Positions 25,382 through 33,763 of a stretch of DNA of 34,635 nt are shown here, piece by piece (within the stretch, counting starts at the first letter, position 1; every line of letters starts with the position of its first letter). The position numbers and the translations under genes are program-made. The notes under the pieces were generated by a model. That model searched no databases, had not been told where the DNA came from, and saw only the letters and a program-made list of their open reading frames with translations. Origin of the DNA: Hyphomicrobiales bacterium (GTDB taxonomy: Bacteria > Pseudomonadota > Alphaproteobacteria > Rhizobiales > Methyloligellaceae); contig JAJFHO010000010.1 of assembly GCA_021775575.1 (NCBI GenBank), positions 1 through 34,635 on the forward strand. The letters are read 5' to 3'.

Positions 25382-26137
25382 TCAGAGTGCAATACTCATG
25401 CCGCCGTCCACCGTCAGGTCCGAGCCGGTAATGTAGACGGAGTCGTCGCTGGCCAGAAACAGCGCGGCCTTGGCAACATCGCGCGGCGCGGCGAAGCGGC
25501 CCATTGGCGTCTGGAGCAACAATGCCTTGCGGACCGCCGGATTTCGCAAACCCTGTTCCGTCAGAGCGGTTTCGACATAGCCCGGACACAGGGAATTCAC
25601 CCGGATATCGAAGGACGCATATTCCACCGCCATCGACCGCGACAGGCCGCAAACGGCCGCCTTGGTGGTCGAGTAGGCGGAAAGCTGGCGGATATGGCGT
25701 TGCCCCATGATCGACGACATATTGATGATCGACCCGCCTTTTGCCGCCCGCAGCAGCGCAAGGGCTTCGCGCGAGCAGCGGATAACTCCGTGCAGATTGA
25801 CGTCGAGAATCTGCTGCCATTCAGCATCCGCCTGGTGGCGGAAATCGGAGCGCTGGGTGATGCCCGCATTGTTGACGAGAATATGCAGCTTCCCAGACGC
25901 GCTTTCGACGCTCTTGAACATCGCCGCAATATCTTCGCTGCTTGTCACGTCGGCGCGAAGGGGCGCCGCTGCTCCCTTGTCCGCGGCAATTGCGTCTGCC
26001 GTTTCCCTGGCGTGCGCCTCGTCGCGATCGCTCACGAAGACATGCGCGCCCTGGCGCGCGAATTCCTGTGAGATCGCCCGGCCGAGACCGCTGCCGGCGC
26101 CAGTGACCAACGCTATTTTTCCCTCAAGTCGCCCCAT
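25382..26137 (-). CDS. Short-chain dehydrogenase/reductase
   Basis: This 251-residue classical SDR has the cofactor loop TGAGSGLG (12-19), an acidic residue at the end of the second strand (D37, favouring NAD over NADP), NNAG (89-92), and the catalytic S142, Y155 and K159 in YSTTK. The C-terminus has the usual ITGSDLTVDGG. The start at 26137 is preceded by GGAG about 11 nt upstream; a TTG one codon earlier is rejected. Substrate cannot be told from sequence. It lies between gor (120-nt gap) and the sugar transferase gene. Confidence 0.88.
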   Translation of the reverse strand: MGRLEGKIALVTGAGSGLGRAISQEFARQGAHVFVSDRDEAHARETADAIAADKGAAAPLRADVTSSEDIAAMFKSVESASGKLHILVNNAGITQRSDFRHQADAEWQQILDVNLHGVIRCSREALALLRAAKGGSIINMSSIMGQRHIRQLSAYSTTKAAVCGLSRSMAVEYASFDIRVNSLCPGYVETALTEQGLRNPAVRKALLLQTPMGRFAAPRDVAKAALFLASDDSVYITGSDLTVDGGMSIAL

Positions 26138-26257
26138 CAAGGGTTGCTCCGGCGCTGTTAGATTTTTCGCGCCCTGTTTACGCTTCCGGCGCAGGCATGG
26201 CCAGTTACCTTTGCGCCTATGGTTGCGGCGCGCGCATGGGTTGCGAAAGGCGACGCC

Positions 26258-27640
26258 CTATTCGGCTACTTCCGCCTCGCTCGGCTGCCATTTCTCGCGC
26301 ATCGTCACCAATTCCTCCGCAGCACTTGGGTGCAGCGCCATGGTGGCGTCAAAATCGGCCTTGGTCGCGCCCATGCGGATGGCGATGGCGAGGACCTGCG
26401 CCATTTCACCGGCGTCGGTTCCGAGAATATGGCAACCGATGACGCGATCCGATTGCCCGTCCACGAGAAGCTTCATGATCATCTTTTCGTCACGGCCCGA
26501 GAGCGTGTGCTTCATGGGCCGGAAGCTGCTCTTGTAAATATCGAGCTTGGGGTGCTTCTCGCGCGCCTCCGCTTCGGTCAGGCCAACCGTCCCAATTTCG
26601 GGTTCGGAGAAAACAGCGGTTGGTACGCTTGCGTAATCGACCGCGACCGGATTGTCGTTGAATAGCGTTTCCGCGAATGCCGCGCCCTCGCGGATTGCCA
26701 CCGGCGTCAACGCCATGCGGTCGGTTACGTCGCCGACCGCGTAGATCGAGTCGACGGAAGTCTTCGAATAGTCGTCGACGACGATATGGCCGTTCCAGCC
26801 GCATTCGACGCCGGCCGTTTCGAGACCGAGCTCTTGCGTGTTCGGATTGCGGCCCGTCGCATACATGACGAGACCGGTCTGAAGGACATCGCCATTGGCA
26901 AGCGTCAGGCGGTAGCCACTGCTCGCCTTCCCGATCGCCGAGACATCGGTATTGACCCGCACATCGATGCCCCGCTTGCGCATTTCTTCCGCCAGGCCGT
27001 CGCGCAGATCATCGTCGAATCCGCGCAAGATTTGCGGGCCCCGGTAGAGTAGCGAAACCTCGACACCGAGCCCTTTGAAAATACCGGCAAATTCAACCGC
27101 GATGTAACCGGCGCCGACAATCACGATTTTTTCGGGCAGCGCCTCCAGATGAACCGCCTCATTCGAGGTGATCGAATGTTCGATGCCCGCAATATCCGGC
27201 CTGAACGGCGTGGCGCCGGTCGAGACAAGGATATATTTTGCGGTTATTTCACGCCCCTCTTTCTGCAACCGCACGCTGTTCGGGCCCGTCAGCACCGCCC
27301 GGTCGTCAATAATCTCGACGCCCGAATTATTGAGGTTGCGAATATAGATGCCGTTCAGCCGGTCGATTTCCCTGTCCTTGTTGGCGACCAGGGTCTTCCA
27401 GTCGAATGCCCTGTCCTTGATATCCCAGCCAAAGCCGGCCGCATCTTCAAACTCGCTGCCGAACCGGCTCGCATAGACGAACAGCTTTTTCGGCACGCAG
27501 CCGCGTATGACGCATGTTCCGCCGACCCGGTATTCCTCCGCAACGGCAACGCTCGCGCCATAACCGGCGGCCATCCGCGCAGCCCGGACCCCGCCCGATC
27601 CCGCGCCGATGACAAAAAGATCGTAGTCGAATTCACTCAT
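26258..27640 (-). CDS. gor: Glutathione-disulfide reductase
   Basis: Gor reduces glutathione disulfide with NADPH. The 460-residue flavoprotein has the FAD loop GAGSGG (12-17), the redox pair C43/C48 in [14 protein letters not shown], the NADPH-binding region [13 protein letters not shown], the FAD-contact YAVGDVTDR and the C-terminal HPSAAEEL with the catalytic His-Glu. The IRGC wording is typical of alphaproteobacterial enzymes, as opposed to VNVGC in enterics. Its ATG overlaps the rpiA stop as ATGA (27640-27637), so the two are translationally coupled; a longer frame to 27697 runs into rpiA and is rejected. The gene may supply GSH for the Atm1-like exporter in this window, but that link is inference. 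Confidence 0.94.
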   Translation of the reverse strand: MSEFDYDLFVIGAGSGGVRAARMAAGYGASVAVAEEYRVGGTCVIRGCVPKKLFVYASRFGSEFEDAAGFGWDIKDRAFDWKTLVANKDREIDRLNGIYIRNLNNSGVEIIDDRAVLTGPNSVRLQKEGREITAKYILVSTGATPFRPDIAGIEHSITSNEAVHLEALPEKIVIVGAGYIAVEFAGIFKGLGVEVSLLYRGPQILRGFDDDLRDGLAEEMRKRGIDVRVNTDVSAIGKASSGYRLTLANGDVLQTGLVMYATGRNPNTQELGLETAGVECGWNGHIVVDDYSKTSVDSIYAVGDVTDRMALTPVAIREGAAFAETLFNDNPVAVDYASVPTAVFSEPEIGTVGLTEAEAREKHPKLDIYKSSFRPMKHTLSGRDEKMIMKLLVDGQSDRVIGCHILGTDAGEMAQVLAIAIRMGATKADFDATMALHPSAAEELVTMREKWQPSEAEVAE

Positions 27641-28335
27641 GGGCCCTCGCCGATAATCTGTATGCCGTCCGGCCCGGCAACGATGGCCGCATCGCACAAA
27701 TCGACAAACAGCCCATGCTCCACCACGCCCGGCACAATGGAGAGGGCAAGACCCAGTTTTACCGGGTCCGCAATCCGGCTGAAGGAACAGTCGAGAATAT
27801 AGTTGCCGCCGTCGCTGACGAAATTCTGCCCGTCAATGTTCCGCAACGCGATTGGACCGTCGCACCCCGCCTCCCGGGCCGCATCCTCCACTCGCGCCCG
27901 TGTCGCGCGGATGCCGAAGCGATCGATCTCGACCGGCAACGGGAAAGCGCCCAGCACATCCACAAGCTTGCCGGCGTCGGCAATGACGACCATGCGCTGC
28001 GAGGCGGCGGCAACGATCTTTTCGCGCAGCAAGGCGCCGCCACCGCCCTTGATCAGCCGCAATTGCTCATCGAGCTGATCCGCGCCGTCGACGGTCAAAT
28101 CGAGCGATGGTTCGTCGTCAAGCGTCGCGAGGGGGATGCCGAGCGCCTCGGCCTGTTTGCGCGTTGCCTCCGAGGTGGGAACGCAGAGAATATTGAGGCC
28201 GTCCTTGACGCGCGCGCCGACGAGATCGACGAATTTCGCGGCCGTCGACCCGGTGCCGAGACCGAGCTTCATGCCCCGCTTCACATAATCCAGCGCGCGT
28301 TCGGCAGCCCTCAGTTTTTGTGTATCGGCATCCAT
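27637..28335 (-). CDS. rpiA: Ribose-5-phosphate isomerase A
   Basis: RpiA interconverts ribose 5-phosphate and ribulose 5-phosphate in the pentose phosphate pathway. The 232-residue protein has GLGTGSTA (25-32), DGADQLD (83-89) and the catalytic [11 protein letters not shown] (96-106, with E105 as the general base). It begins 9 nt after the gabD stop and overlaps gor by 4 nt. The rpiA-gor pairing is common in alphaproteobacteria and may connect pentose phosphate flux with NADPH use. Confidence 0.95.
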   Translation of the reverse strand: MDADTQKLRAAERALDYVKRGMKLGLGTGSTAAKFVDLVGARVKDGLNILCVPTSEATRKQAEALGIPLATLDDEPSLDLTVDGADQLDEQLRLIKGGGGALLREKIVAAASQRMVVIADAGKLVDVLGAFPLPVEIDRFGIRATRARVEDAAREAGCDGPIALRNIDGQNFVSDGGNYILDCSFSRIADPVKLGLALSIVPGVVEHGLFVDLCDAAIVAGPDGIQIIGEGP

Positions 28336-28344
28336 GATGCGCCT

Positions 28345-29796
28345 CTATTTGCCGAGGCCGCCCATCAGCATATATTTGATCTCGGTATACTCCTCGATCC
28401 CATGCGGCGAGCCCTCGCGGCCAAGCCCCGATTCCTTGACCCCGCCGAAAGGCGCGACCTCGGTGGAAATCAGCCCTTCATTGATGCCGACCATTCCGCT
28501 TTCGAGCGCTTCGGCCACCCGCCAGCACCGGCCGATGTCGCGGCTGTAGAAATAAGCCGCGAGACCGTATGGCGTGTCATTGGCCATCTCGATCGCCTCT
28601 TCCTCGGTCTTGAATCTGAACAGCGGCGCGACGGGACCGAATGTTTCCTCGCGCGTTACCAGCATCTTGGTTGTCACATTGGTCAGCACGGTCGGCTGAT
28701 AGAAAGTGCCGCCGAGATCATGGCGCTTGCCGCCGACAGCAACCTCGGCGCCCTGATTGACGGCATCGACGATATGTTCTTCGATTTTCTCGATTGCCGC
28801 GTCGTTGATCAGCGGGCCTTGGGTAACGCCGACCTCGACACCCGCGCCAACCTTGAGATTCATCACCGCGCCGGCAAGTTTTTCCGCGAACGCGTCATAG
28901 ACGCCGTCCTGCACCAGGATGCGGTTGGCGCATACACAGGTCTGGCCGCTATTGCGGTATTTGGAGATCATCGCCCCGGCGACCGCGGCATCGAGATCGG
29001 CATCGTCGAACACGATGAAGGGGGCGTTGCCGCCAAGTTCCAGATCGACCTTCTTGATGGTGGAGGCGCACTGCTCCATGAGCAGCTTGCCGACCTCCGT
29101 CGAACCGGTAAAGGTCAGCAGCCGCACCATCGGATTGGACGTCATTTCACCGCCGATTTCCGACGACTTGCCGACCACCACCGAAAAGATCCCGGCCGGG
29201 ATGCCGGCCCGCTCGCCAAGTGCCGCCAGGGCCAGGGCGCTGAGCGGCGTTTCGGTCGCGGGTTTGCACACCATGGAACAGCCGGCGGCCAGGGCCGGGG
29301 CCACCTTGCGCGCAATCATGGCGTTCGGGAAGTTCCAGGGTGTGATTGCCGCTGTCACCCCGATCGGCTCGCGCGTAACGATGATGCGCGCGTCCGCCTT
29401 GTGGGTGGGGATGGTCTCGCCATAGACCCGTTTCGCTTCCTCGGCATAATATTCGGTAAAGCTCGCCCCATAGGCGATTTCACCGCGCGATTCAGCCAGC
29501 GGTTTGCCCTGTTCAGCGGTTAGAATCTGGGCCAGGTCTTCCTGGTTTTCCATCTGCAGATCAAACCAGCGGCGCAAAATGCCGGAGCGTTCCTTTGCCG
29601 TGCGCGCCGCCCATTCTTTTTTGGCCGCATAGGCGCCCTCAATGGCCTTGCGCGTTTCAGCGGCACCCATCTTGGGAACCGTCGCGATAACTTCACCGGT
29701 GGCGGGATTGGTCACGTCGATCGTCTCGCTTGCACCCACCCATTCGCCGTTGATGTAGCATTGTTCCTTCAAAAGGCTCTTGTCATCGAGCTTCAT
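28345..29796 (-). CDS. gabD: NADP-dependent succinate-semialdehyde dehydrogenase
   Basis: GabD oxidises succinate semialdehyde to succinate in GABA breakdown. The 483-residue aldehyde dehydrogenase matches the E. coli enzyme in length and in details: TPWNFP (152-157), cofactor-binding KPATETPLSA (178-187), general base E253 in LELGGN and catalytic C287 in SGQTCVCANR. The second cysteine (C289) is also kept; in human SSADH the equivalent pair forms a redox switch. The ATG at 29796 has GGAGG about 9 nt upstream; a frame extending to 30153 overlaps gph and is rejected. It leads the rpiA-gor-SDR-sugar transferase group. Glutarate semialdehyde is an alternative substrate. Confidence 0.9.
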   Translation of the reverse strand: MKLDDKSLLKEQCYINGEWVGASETIDVTNPATGEVIATVPKMGAAETRKAIEGAYAAKKEWAARTAKERSGILRRWFDLQMENQEDLAQILTAEQGKPLAESRGEIAYGASFTEYYAEEAKRVYGETIPTHKADARIIVTREPIGVTAAITPWNFPNAMIARKVAPALAAGCSMVCKPATETPLSALALAALGERAGIPAGIFSVVVGKSSEIGGEMTSNPMVRLLTFTGSTEVGKLLMEQCASTIKKVDLELGGNAPFIVFDDADLDAAVAGAMISKYRNSGQTCVCANRILVQDGVYDAFAEKLAGAVMNLKVGAGVEVGVTQGPLINDAAIEKIEEHIVDAVNQGAEVAVGGKRHDLGGTFYQPTVLTNVTTKMLVTREETFGPVAPLFRFKTEEEAIEMANDTPYGLAAYFYSRDIGRCWRVAEALESGMVGINEGLISTEVAPFGGVKESGLGREGSPHGIEEYTEIKYMLMGGLGK

Positions 29797-29898
29797 ACCT
29801 GCATCCTCCACTGGCCCTGCGAAACGGCACGGGCTCGGACTCATCTGGTTTCGTGATAGGGATAGCGCCGCTTGCGGCCCCTTGGCAACAAAGGCTTT

Positions 29899-30582
29899 AT
29901 GGAAACAGCACATCTCAACGGCACGACGCTTGTCTTTGACCTCGACGGAACGCTTGTCGACACCGCCCCGGACCTGGTCCGTGCCCTCAATCATACTCTT
30001 GCCCTGGCCGGTTGCGAAGCGCAGCCGGTGAGCGCGGCGCTGCCGTTCATCAGCTTCGGTGCTCGGCGCATGATCGTTGAAGGGCTGGCGGCGTCGCACA
30101 GTCCGCGGAATGACGATGAAGTCGACAGGTTGCTGGCAAAATTCCTGGAGCATTATTCGGCCAATGTCGCGGTCGAGAGCCGCCCCTATCCCGGCGTGAT
30201 CGATATTCTGGACGCCAGCCTCGCGGCGGGCGCGAAACTGGCGGTTTGCACCAACAAAATGGAGCGTTTGTCAAAGCAGCTTCTCGGTGAGCTTGATATG
30301 GACCACCTGTTTCACGCGGTTGCCGGACGCGACACCCTGCCCGTCTGCAAACCCGACCCCGCCCATCTGCTGGGTGCGGTGCGCATGGCCGGGGGAGAGG
30401 GGAGGCGTATCGTCATGGTCGGCGACAGCGCCACCGACGTGAACACCGCCAAGGCCGCCGGCGTGCCCTCGATCGTGGTCAGCTTCGGATATACCGAAAT
30501 ACCGCCGCACGATCTCGGCGCCGACGCCGTGATCGACGATTACGGCGCTTTCGCCGGGACCCTCGAAAGCCTGCTGTCGTAA
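29899..30582 (+). CDS. gph: HAD-family phosphoglycolate phosphatase
   Basis: The 227-residue HAD hydrolase has the nucleophile motif FDLDGT (D14, D16), the threonine motif VCTNK, the lysine in CKPDP and the acidic motif MVGDSATDV. The alpha-helical cap between residues about 20 and 90 is of the Gph/PGMB type. Gph removes phosphoglycolate formed by DNA repair or oxygenase activity. It is divergent from gabD across about 100 bp, and in many alphaproteobacteria gph lies close to rpiA-gor, which supports the assignment. The start at 29899 is chosen for fit to the family; an in-frame start at 29872 adds 9 residues. The Shine-Dalgarno sequence is weak. Confidence 0.85.
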   Translation: METAHLNGTTLVFDLDGTLVDTAPDLVRALNHTLALAGCEAQPVSAALPFISFGARRMIVEGLAASHSPRNDDEVDRLLAKFLEHYSANVAVESRPYPGVIDILDASLAAGAKLAVCTNKMERLSKQLLGELDMDHLFHAVAGRDTLPVCKPDPAHLLGAVRMAGGEGRRIVMVGDSATDVNTAKAAGVPSIVVSFGYTEIPPHDLGADAVIDDYGAFAGTLESLLS

Positions 30583-30691
30583 CGCGCCCTAACCGCTTGA
30601 TGACGTTTTTTCCGCCAATCCGGCTCACACAATCGTGCAATGAGCGCGACCAAGCCCGTCGGTATGCTTCGGCAAAAGGGGAGCACCGATC

Positions 30692-31186
30692 ATGAAGCAT
30701 TCATGCCCGCGCCTGGCGCGTCTTTATATCCTTTGCGCCATCGCTGTGGCGCTGGTCATCACCTCGAACACCGCCGCCAGAAGCGACGATCCGAGGGCGG
30801 AAAAGAATGCGGTCATCGCCGCCAATACGGCCTTCTACAAGGCCTTTCGCGAGCAGGATGTCGAAGCCATGGACGGCCTTTGGGCGCGGTCTGTCGAAGC
30901 GTCCGTCGTCCATCCCGGCTGGAATGGTATCGTCGGGCGCGCGGATGTCATGCGGTCCTGGCGCGACATCATTGTTTCGGGCGGCGCTCCGCAAATCCAT
31001 CCGCTAAAGCCGAGCGTGACGATCCATGCGGGAACGGCCACGGTGCTGTGCTATGAAAAACTTGACGGCGGCTATCTTGTGGCTACCAATATTTTCGTCA
31101 AGGAAGATGGCGCCTGGCGGCTGATCCATCACCATGCGGGACAGGCACCAACCGCCGGCGGGTTGTTCAAGGGCGATCCGGCCTGA
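30692..31186 (+). CDS. Secreted SnoaL/NTF2-like protein
   Basis: The 164-residue protein has an N-terminal signal peptide (basic MKHSCPRLARLY, hydrophobic core to about 27, likely cleavage after TAARS), then a single NTF2-like alpha+beta domain. Typical features are NTAFYKAFREQDVEAMDGLWA, the polar VVHPGWNGIVGRADVM, and the C-terminal strand ATNIFVKEDGAWRLIHHHA. In cytosolic relatives this fold binds small hydrophobic ligands or acts as a hydrolase-like enzyme; periplasmic ones are poorly understood. GGGGAG lies 9-14 nt before the ATG. It stands 42 nt before the alpha/beta hydrolase gene; both products are predicted to be exported. Confidence 0.8.
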   Translation: MKHSCPRLARLYILCAIAVALVITSNTAARSDDPRAEKNAVIAANTAFYKAFREQDVEAMDGLWARSVEASVVHPGWNGIVGRADVMRSWRDIIVSGGAPQIHPLKPSVTIHAGTATVLCYEKLDGGYLVATNIFVKEDGAWRLIHHHAGQAPTAGGLFKGDPA

Positions 31187-31193
31187 GCCGGGG

Positions 31194-31222
31194 CCGACAA
31201 CGGCGGGCAACGATTGTATACT
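31194..31222 (+). promoter_or_regulatory. Candidate promoter placing transcription start at the hydrolase ATG
   Basis: CCGACA (31194-31199) and TATACT (31217-31222) are 17 bp apart. The -10 ends 5 nt before the ATG at 31228, so transcription would begin at or next to the start codon and give a leaderless mRNA. No Shine-Dalgarno sequence is seen in the same stretch, which fits this reading. The -35 is only 4 of 6. Confidence 0.4.
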
Positions 31223-31227
31223 GAACG

Positions 31228-32535
31228 ATGTTGCTCAAGTCGTTGAAAGCACTGACAGTCCTTCTGCTGACCTGCGTGGCGGTGCTATACGCGTTCGACA
31301 GATATGTGTTGTCGCCTGTCTGCCCGCCTTGCCACACGGAAAAAACACGGTTGTTGCCCCGGTTTGAGCAAAACAATCAGGCGGGCAGCGATGGCCTGGT
31401 CAGGATTGCCGCCGGCTTTCGCTTTCGGGCGCGGCTTGCCGGGTTCGCCAACCCTGACGGCGAAGGCGTCATCCTGCTCCATGGATATCCCGAAACTTCC
31501 ATCATGTGGGAACCGCTGGCGATACGGCTCGCCAAGGCAGGGTACCGGGTCGTCGCCTTCGACCAGCGCGGCTACAGCCCCGGCGCGCGCCCCGGCGGCC
31601 TTTCTAACTACGAAATAGACAAGCTTACCGCCGACGTCATAGCCGTGGCGGATGCCGTCGGTTTCGGGCGTTTTCATCTCGTCGGGCATGATTGGGGCGG
31701 ACTGGTCAGCTGGATGGCGGCAGCAAAATATCCCGGCCGGATTTCCACGCTCAGCATTTTGTCGATGCCGCATCCCAACGCTTACAAGGAAGCCCTGTTT
31801 TCGGGCAGCGACCAGCTGCGGCGGAGCAGTTACGTTCTGCTCAACTGGATGCCGTGGGTTTCCGAATTCGTGCTCCGGTTCAACAATGCGGCCTATCTCC
31901 AGCGCTATAACTGGGCCGACAGGACGCCGGAGCAACGCGCTGAATATACCGAAATTTTCAGTGAACCCGGCGCGTTGGAGGCCGTGCTCAAATGGTACCG
32001 CGCATTTAATATACTGGATGAAGGGCAGATCGAAAAAACCCGGCAGCCGACGCTCTACATTTGGGGCAACCAAGACCAGGCACTGGGGCGCGTCGGCGCC
32101 GACAAGACGGCGGACTATGTGGCCGGTCCTTTCCAGTACCTCAAATTGAACGCCGGACATGCCCTGCTGTCGGAGGCGGCGAACCAGGTCACAAAGGCGG
32201 TTTTGACTCATCTGGAACAGTGGCCCGCATCGAGGCAACCGCCGGCGCCCGAAAAGCTGCCATTGCCGCCCCATCTTCAAGGCGCGCGCTGCGCGGGCTC
32301 CAAACCGCATTGCCTTCAAGTCAATGTCGACCCCGACGGCCGCTCCATCCACATCGTCAACAAATGCGAGCAGCGCTTCGCCGGAACCCTCCGCCTGCAA
32401 TGCTCGAAGTGGCCGGGCGGCGCCAAGCAGGACTATTTTTTTGATCTCTATCCCGGCGGCTCGATGCTGAACCAGTCATTGGGGTTGAAGCATGGCGAAT
32501 GCTATTATGATCAGATGGTGTGTGACCCCGAGTGA
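31228..32535 (+). CDS. Membrane-anchored alpha/beta hydrolase with a Cys-rich C-terminal domain
   Basis: The 435-residue protein starts with a transmembrane segment (about 7-23), a CPPC motif (32-35), then an epoxide-hydrolase-like alpha/beta domain. This has oxyanion HGYP (85-88), nucleophile D155 in GHDWGG, a candidate acid D283 and the histidine H311 in NAGHALL. An aspartate nucleophile points to epoxide or haloalkane chemistry rather than ester hydrolysis. After a proline-rich linker (about 333-350) follows an 85-residue domain with six cysteines (355, 362, 380, 392, 425, 432), probably disulfide-bonded in the periplasm; I do not recognise its family. No Shine-Dalgarno sequence is visible and the mRNA may be leaderless. 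Confidence 0.84.
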   Translation: MLLKSLKALTVLLLTCVAVLYAFDRYVLSPVCPPCHTEKTRLLPRFEQNNQAGSDGLVRIAAGFRFRARLAGFANPDGEGVILLHGYPETSIMWEPLAIRLAKAGYRVVAFDQRGYSPGARPGGLSNYEIDKLTADVIAVADAVGFGRFHLVGHDWGGLVSWMAAAKYPGRISTLSILSMPHPNAYKEALFSGSDQLRRSSYVLLNWMPWVSEFVLRFNNAAYLQRYNWADRTPEQRAEYTEIFSEPGALEAVLKWYRAFNILDEGQIEKTRQPTLYIWGNQDQALGRVGADKTADYVAGPFQYLKLNAGHALLSEAANQVTKAVLTHLEQWPASRQPPAPEKLPLPPHLQGARCAGSKPHCLQVNVDPDGRSIHIVNKCEQRFAGTLRLQCSKWPGGAKQDYFFDLYPGGSMLNQSLGLKHGECYYDQMVCDPE

Positions 32536-32558
32536 TGTTTCGCGTAATCCGCAGTATT

Positions 32559-32589
32559 CTTGACTTGGCGAAACACCGGTCGCTATACC
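32559..32589 (+). promoter_or_regulatory. Promoter of tRNA-Val
   Basis: CTTGACT with TTGACT at 32560-32565, and TATACC at 32584-32589 (CTATAC from 32583), are 18 bp apart. This matches the alphaproteobacterial housekeeping promoter pattern CTTGAC-N17/18-CTATA. The tRNA begins 17 nt after the -10 box. Confidence 0.7.
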
Positions 32590-32605
32590 AGCCTGTCGGA
32601 TTTCC

Positions 32606-32681
32606 GGGCGGTTAGCTCAGTTGGTAGAGCACTGTGTTCACATCGCAGGGGTCACTGGTTCGAGTCCAGTACCGCCCACCA
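32606..32681 (+). tRNA. tRNA-Val (anticodon CAC)
   Basis: A complete 76-nt cloverleaf is present. The acceptor stem GGGCGGT pairs with ACCGCCC, followed by discriminator A and an encoded CCA. The D stem is GCTC/GAGC; the anticodon stem CTGTG/CGCAG encloses the loop TTCACAT with anticodon CAC, reading GUG (valine). The T arm is ACTGG-TTCGAGT-CCAGT. It has its own promoter just upstream. Its 3' end is the boundary between GC-rich core genes and the AT-richer accessory segment, as expected for a phage or island attachment site, though no copy of the 3' end is found again in the window. Confidence 0.95.
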
Positions 32682-32876
32682 AACCTTTCTTTTAAATCAG
32701 TCTGTTATACATCTACGGTCGAGCAAATATTGGCTACCGCCAACGGAACGGGGTCCATTGCCCGGACATCGCACGAAGAGGGCCCTCGCCACGCCTTCAA
32801 AAGAGCGCCACCGCAAATTCAAAGGCTAAATGACTGCTTCGAGGTGCAGAGCAGACGCTCTCGCTAGGCACCAGTT
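32682..32876. other. Non-coding spacer after tRNA-Val
   Basis: No frame here has a ribosome-binding site or recognisable product, and I see no integrase fragment or clear terminator. It separates the tRNA from the MITE-like element. Confidence 0.5.
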
Positions 32877-33128
32877 ATGTCTGCTCTTGGTCGATACTGT
32901 TGAAAAACTCCGAATTTCCGAAGGGCGAGTTTTTTGGCAGAAATCGATTTTTTCTAGAATGGCATCCATGTTCGCAGTGAGGCCCATTCCGAGCGTCATA
33001 CAGCGAGATGTTGGGACATAGACTGCCCCCCCCACAGCTAAATTTTCGTGAAGCTCAGTGGAGGGGCTGAATTTTCTCAATCAACCTGAAAAAAGAGTTT
33101 TTCAACAGTATCGACCCACAGCGGACAT
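32877..33128. mobile_element. MITE-like element with 38-bp terminal inverted repeats
   Basis: The two ends are inverted repeats: a perfect 22-bp core (32889-32910 against 33095-33116, outer sequence GGTCGATACTG, inner GTTGAAAAACTC) and an outer part (32877 and 33128 inwards, ATGTCYGCT) that matches except at three positions. The 252-bp interior has no credible transposase; it holds a secondary AAAAACTC/GAGTTTTT hairpin near the left end and a run of eight C at 33026-33033. No clear target-site duplication is seen. Ends of the TGTTGAAAAACTC type are familiar from bacterial insertion sequences, so it is probably a non-autonomous derivative or deletion remnant. Family not assigned. Confidence 0.65.
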
Positions 33129-33433
33129 TCGTCCCGTCAGATTCAGATTATGTATGGAACGATGCTTCCACTCTCAGTCAAACAGGCCGAAAAAGCGAGT
33201 TATTGGTGATCTTTGCCTGAATGGCTCTCATTATATGCTCTAGTTCAATATTGGCATCAGCTTGAAGACCGAGGCAGACGGAAATCCCGAGTGTGTCCGT
33301 GCTGCTCGACGGTTAGGTCAGCGCCCGCAATTAGGGCAACATCCCCGCGCCCCGAACGTTTTCAGCCCACACACGCGGCCGCCTCCCGGAACATTCCGGA
33401 CGGGATTACAAACCCCGTCCGTATGTGTGAACA
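33129..33433. other. Spacer with a hairpin, between MITE and DUF6968 gene
   Basis: No supported gene is seen. The stretch contains one arm of a 16-bp inverted repeat (33341-33356) and the hairpin at 33398-33420. Open frames here lack ribosome-binding sites and run antisense into the DUF6968-like gene. Confidence 0.5.
33398..33420. repeat. Hairpin, REP-like or terminator
   Basis: GGACGGG (33398-33404) and CCCGTCC (33414-33420) form a 7-bp GC stem around ATTACAAAC. On the minus strand it lies 14 nt past the DUF6968-like stop, so it may end that transcript, but no T-run follows. The form GGG-ATTACAAA-CCC resembles short intergenic palindromes that occur in many copies in some genomes. Confidence 0.4.
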
Positions 33434-33763
33434 CTATATCGGCGGATCATCCCCTTCGTATAGATCCGCTAAATTTTTCGGCAGCGGAAGACCATAGCCT
33501 CCTCCCGGTTCATGCCAAATAAGGTCTCCTCGCTTCGCTGGTTTCGAGCAATATATTTCAATACCGACTTTCTGAAGGGCCAGAAAAATAGCCTGTATGG
33601 CATCTATACCCATCGCATGACCAACTTCTTCCCGATCTGGCCAGCCAATAGTGTAGCTGCATTTATAGTCATCATCGACTGCCACAGGCTGATGGATTTC
33701 GACCTTCACATGGTGATCGCTCCCCAGCCGATAGGTTCGTGAAGCAATTGTGTCTTTGTTCAT
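33434..33763 (-). CDS. DUF6968-like small cytosolic protein
   Basis: The 109-residue protein has no signal or membrane segment. It shows an N-terminal beta stretch (HHVKVEIHQPV), CSYTIGWP, the helix GIDAIQAIFLALQKVG (52-67), then IYCSK and a C-terminal WHEPGGGYGLPLP. The pattern 'DAIQAxxLALQxxG' followed by a Tyr-Ser segment and a G-F/Y-G-L-P end matches my memory of DUF6968 proteins, small proteins often found among immunity-type or orphan genes; function is unknown. AAGGAAGG lies directly before the ATG. It is flanked by a 16-bp inverted repeat and lies 172 nt downstream of the DUF1493-like gene. Confidence 0.68.
   Translation of the reverse strand: MNKDTIASRTYRLGSDHHVKVEIHQPVAVDDDYKCSYTIGWPDREEVGHAMGIDAIQAIFLALQKVGIEIYCSKPAKRGDLIWHEPGGGYGLPLPKNLADLYEGDDPPI

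Noticed and set aside
24750-25820. Longer sugar transferase with a large N-terminal extension
   Set aside because: The first 150 codons of that frame are a shadow of the SDR gene; the family sequence starts at KRLFDIFATLLG near the GTG at 25367.
27715-29523. Plus-strand open frame of 602 codons
   Set aside because: It is antisense to rpiA and gabD, both fully supported by catalytic motifs, and has no recognisable domain.
32826-33080. 84-codon minus-strand frame inside the MITE-like element
   Set aside because: It crosses the element's left end into flanking DNA, has no ribosome-binding site and no transposase motif; it is probably chance reading of repeat sequence.
33213-33522. Two overlapping plus-strand frames of 86-94 codons
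   Set aside because: They have no ribosome-binding site, overlap the inverted-repeat arm and hairpin and run antisense into the DUF6968-like gene.
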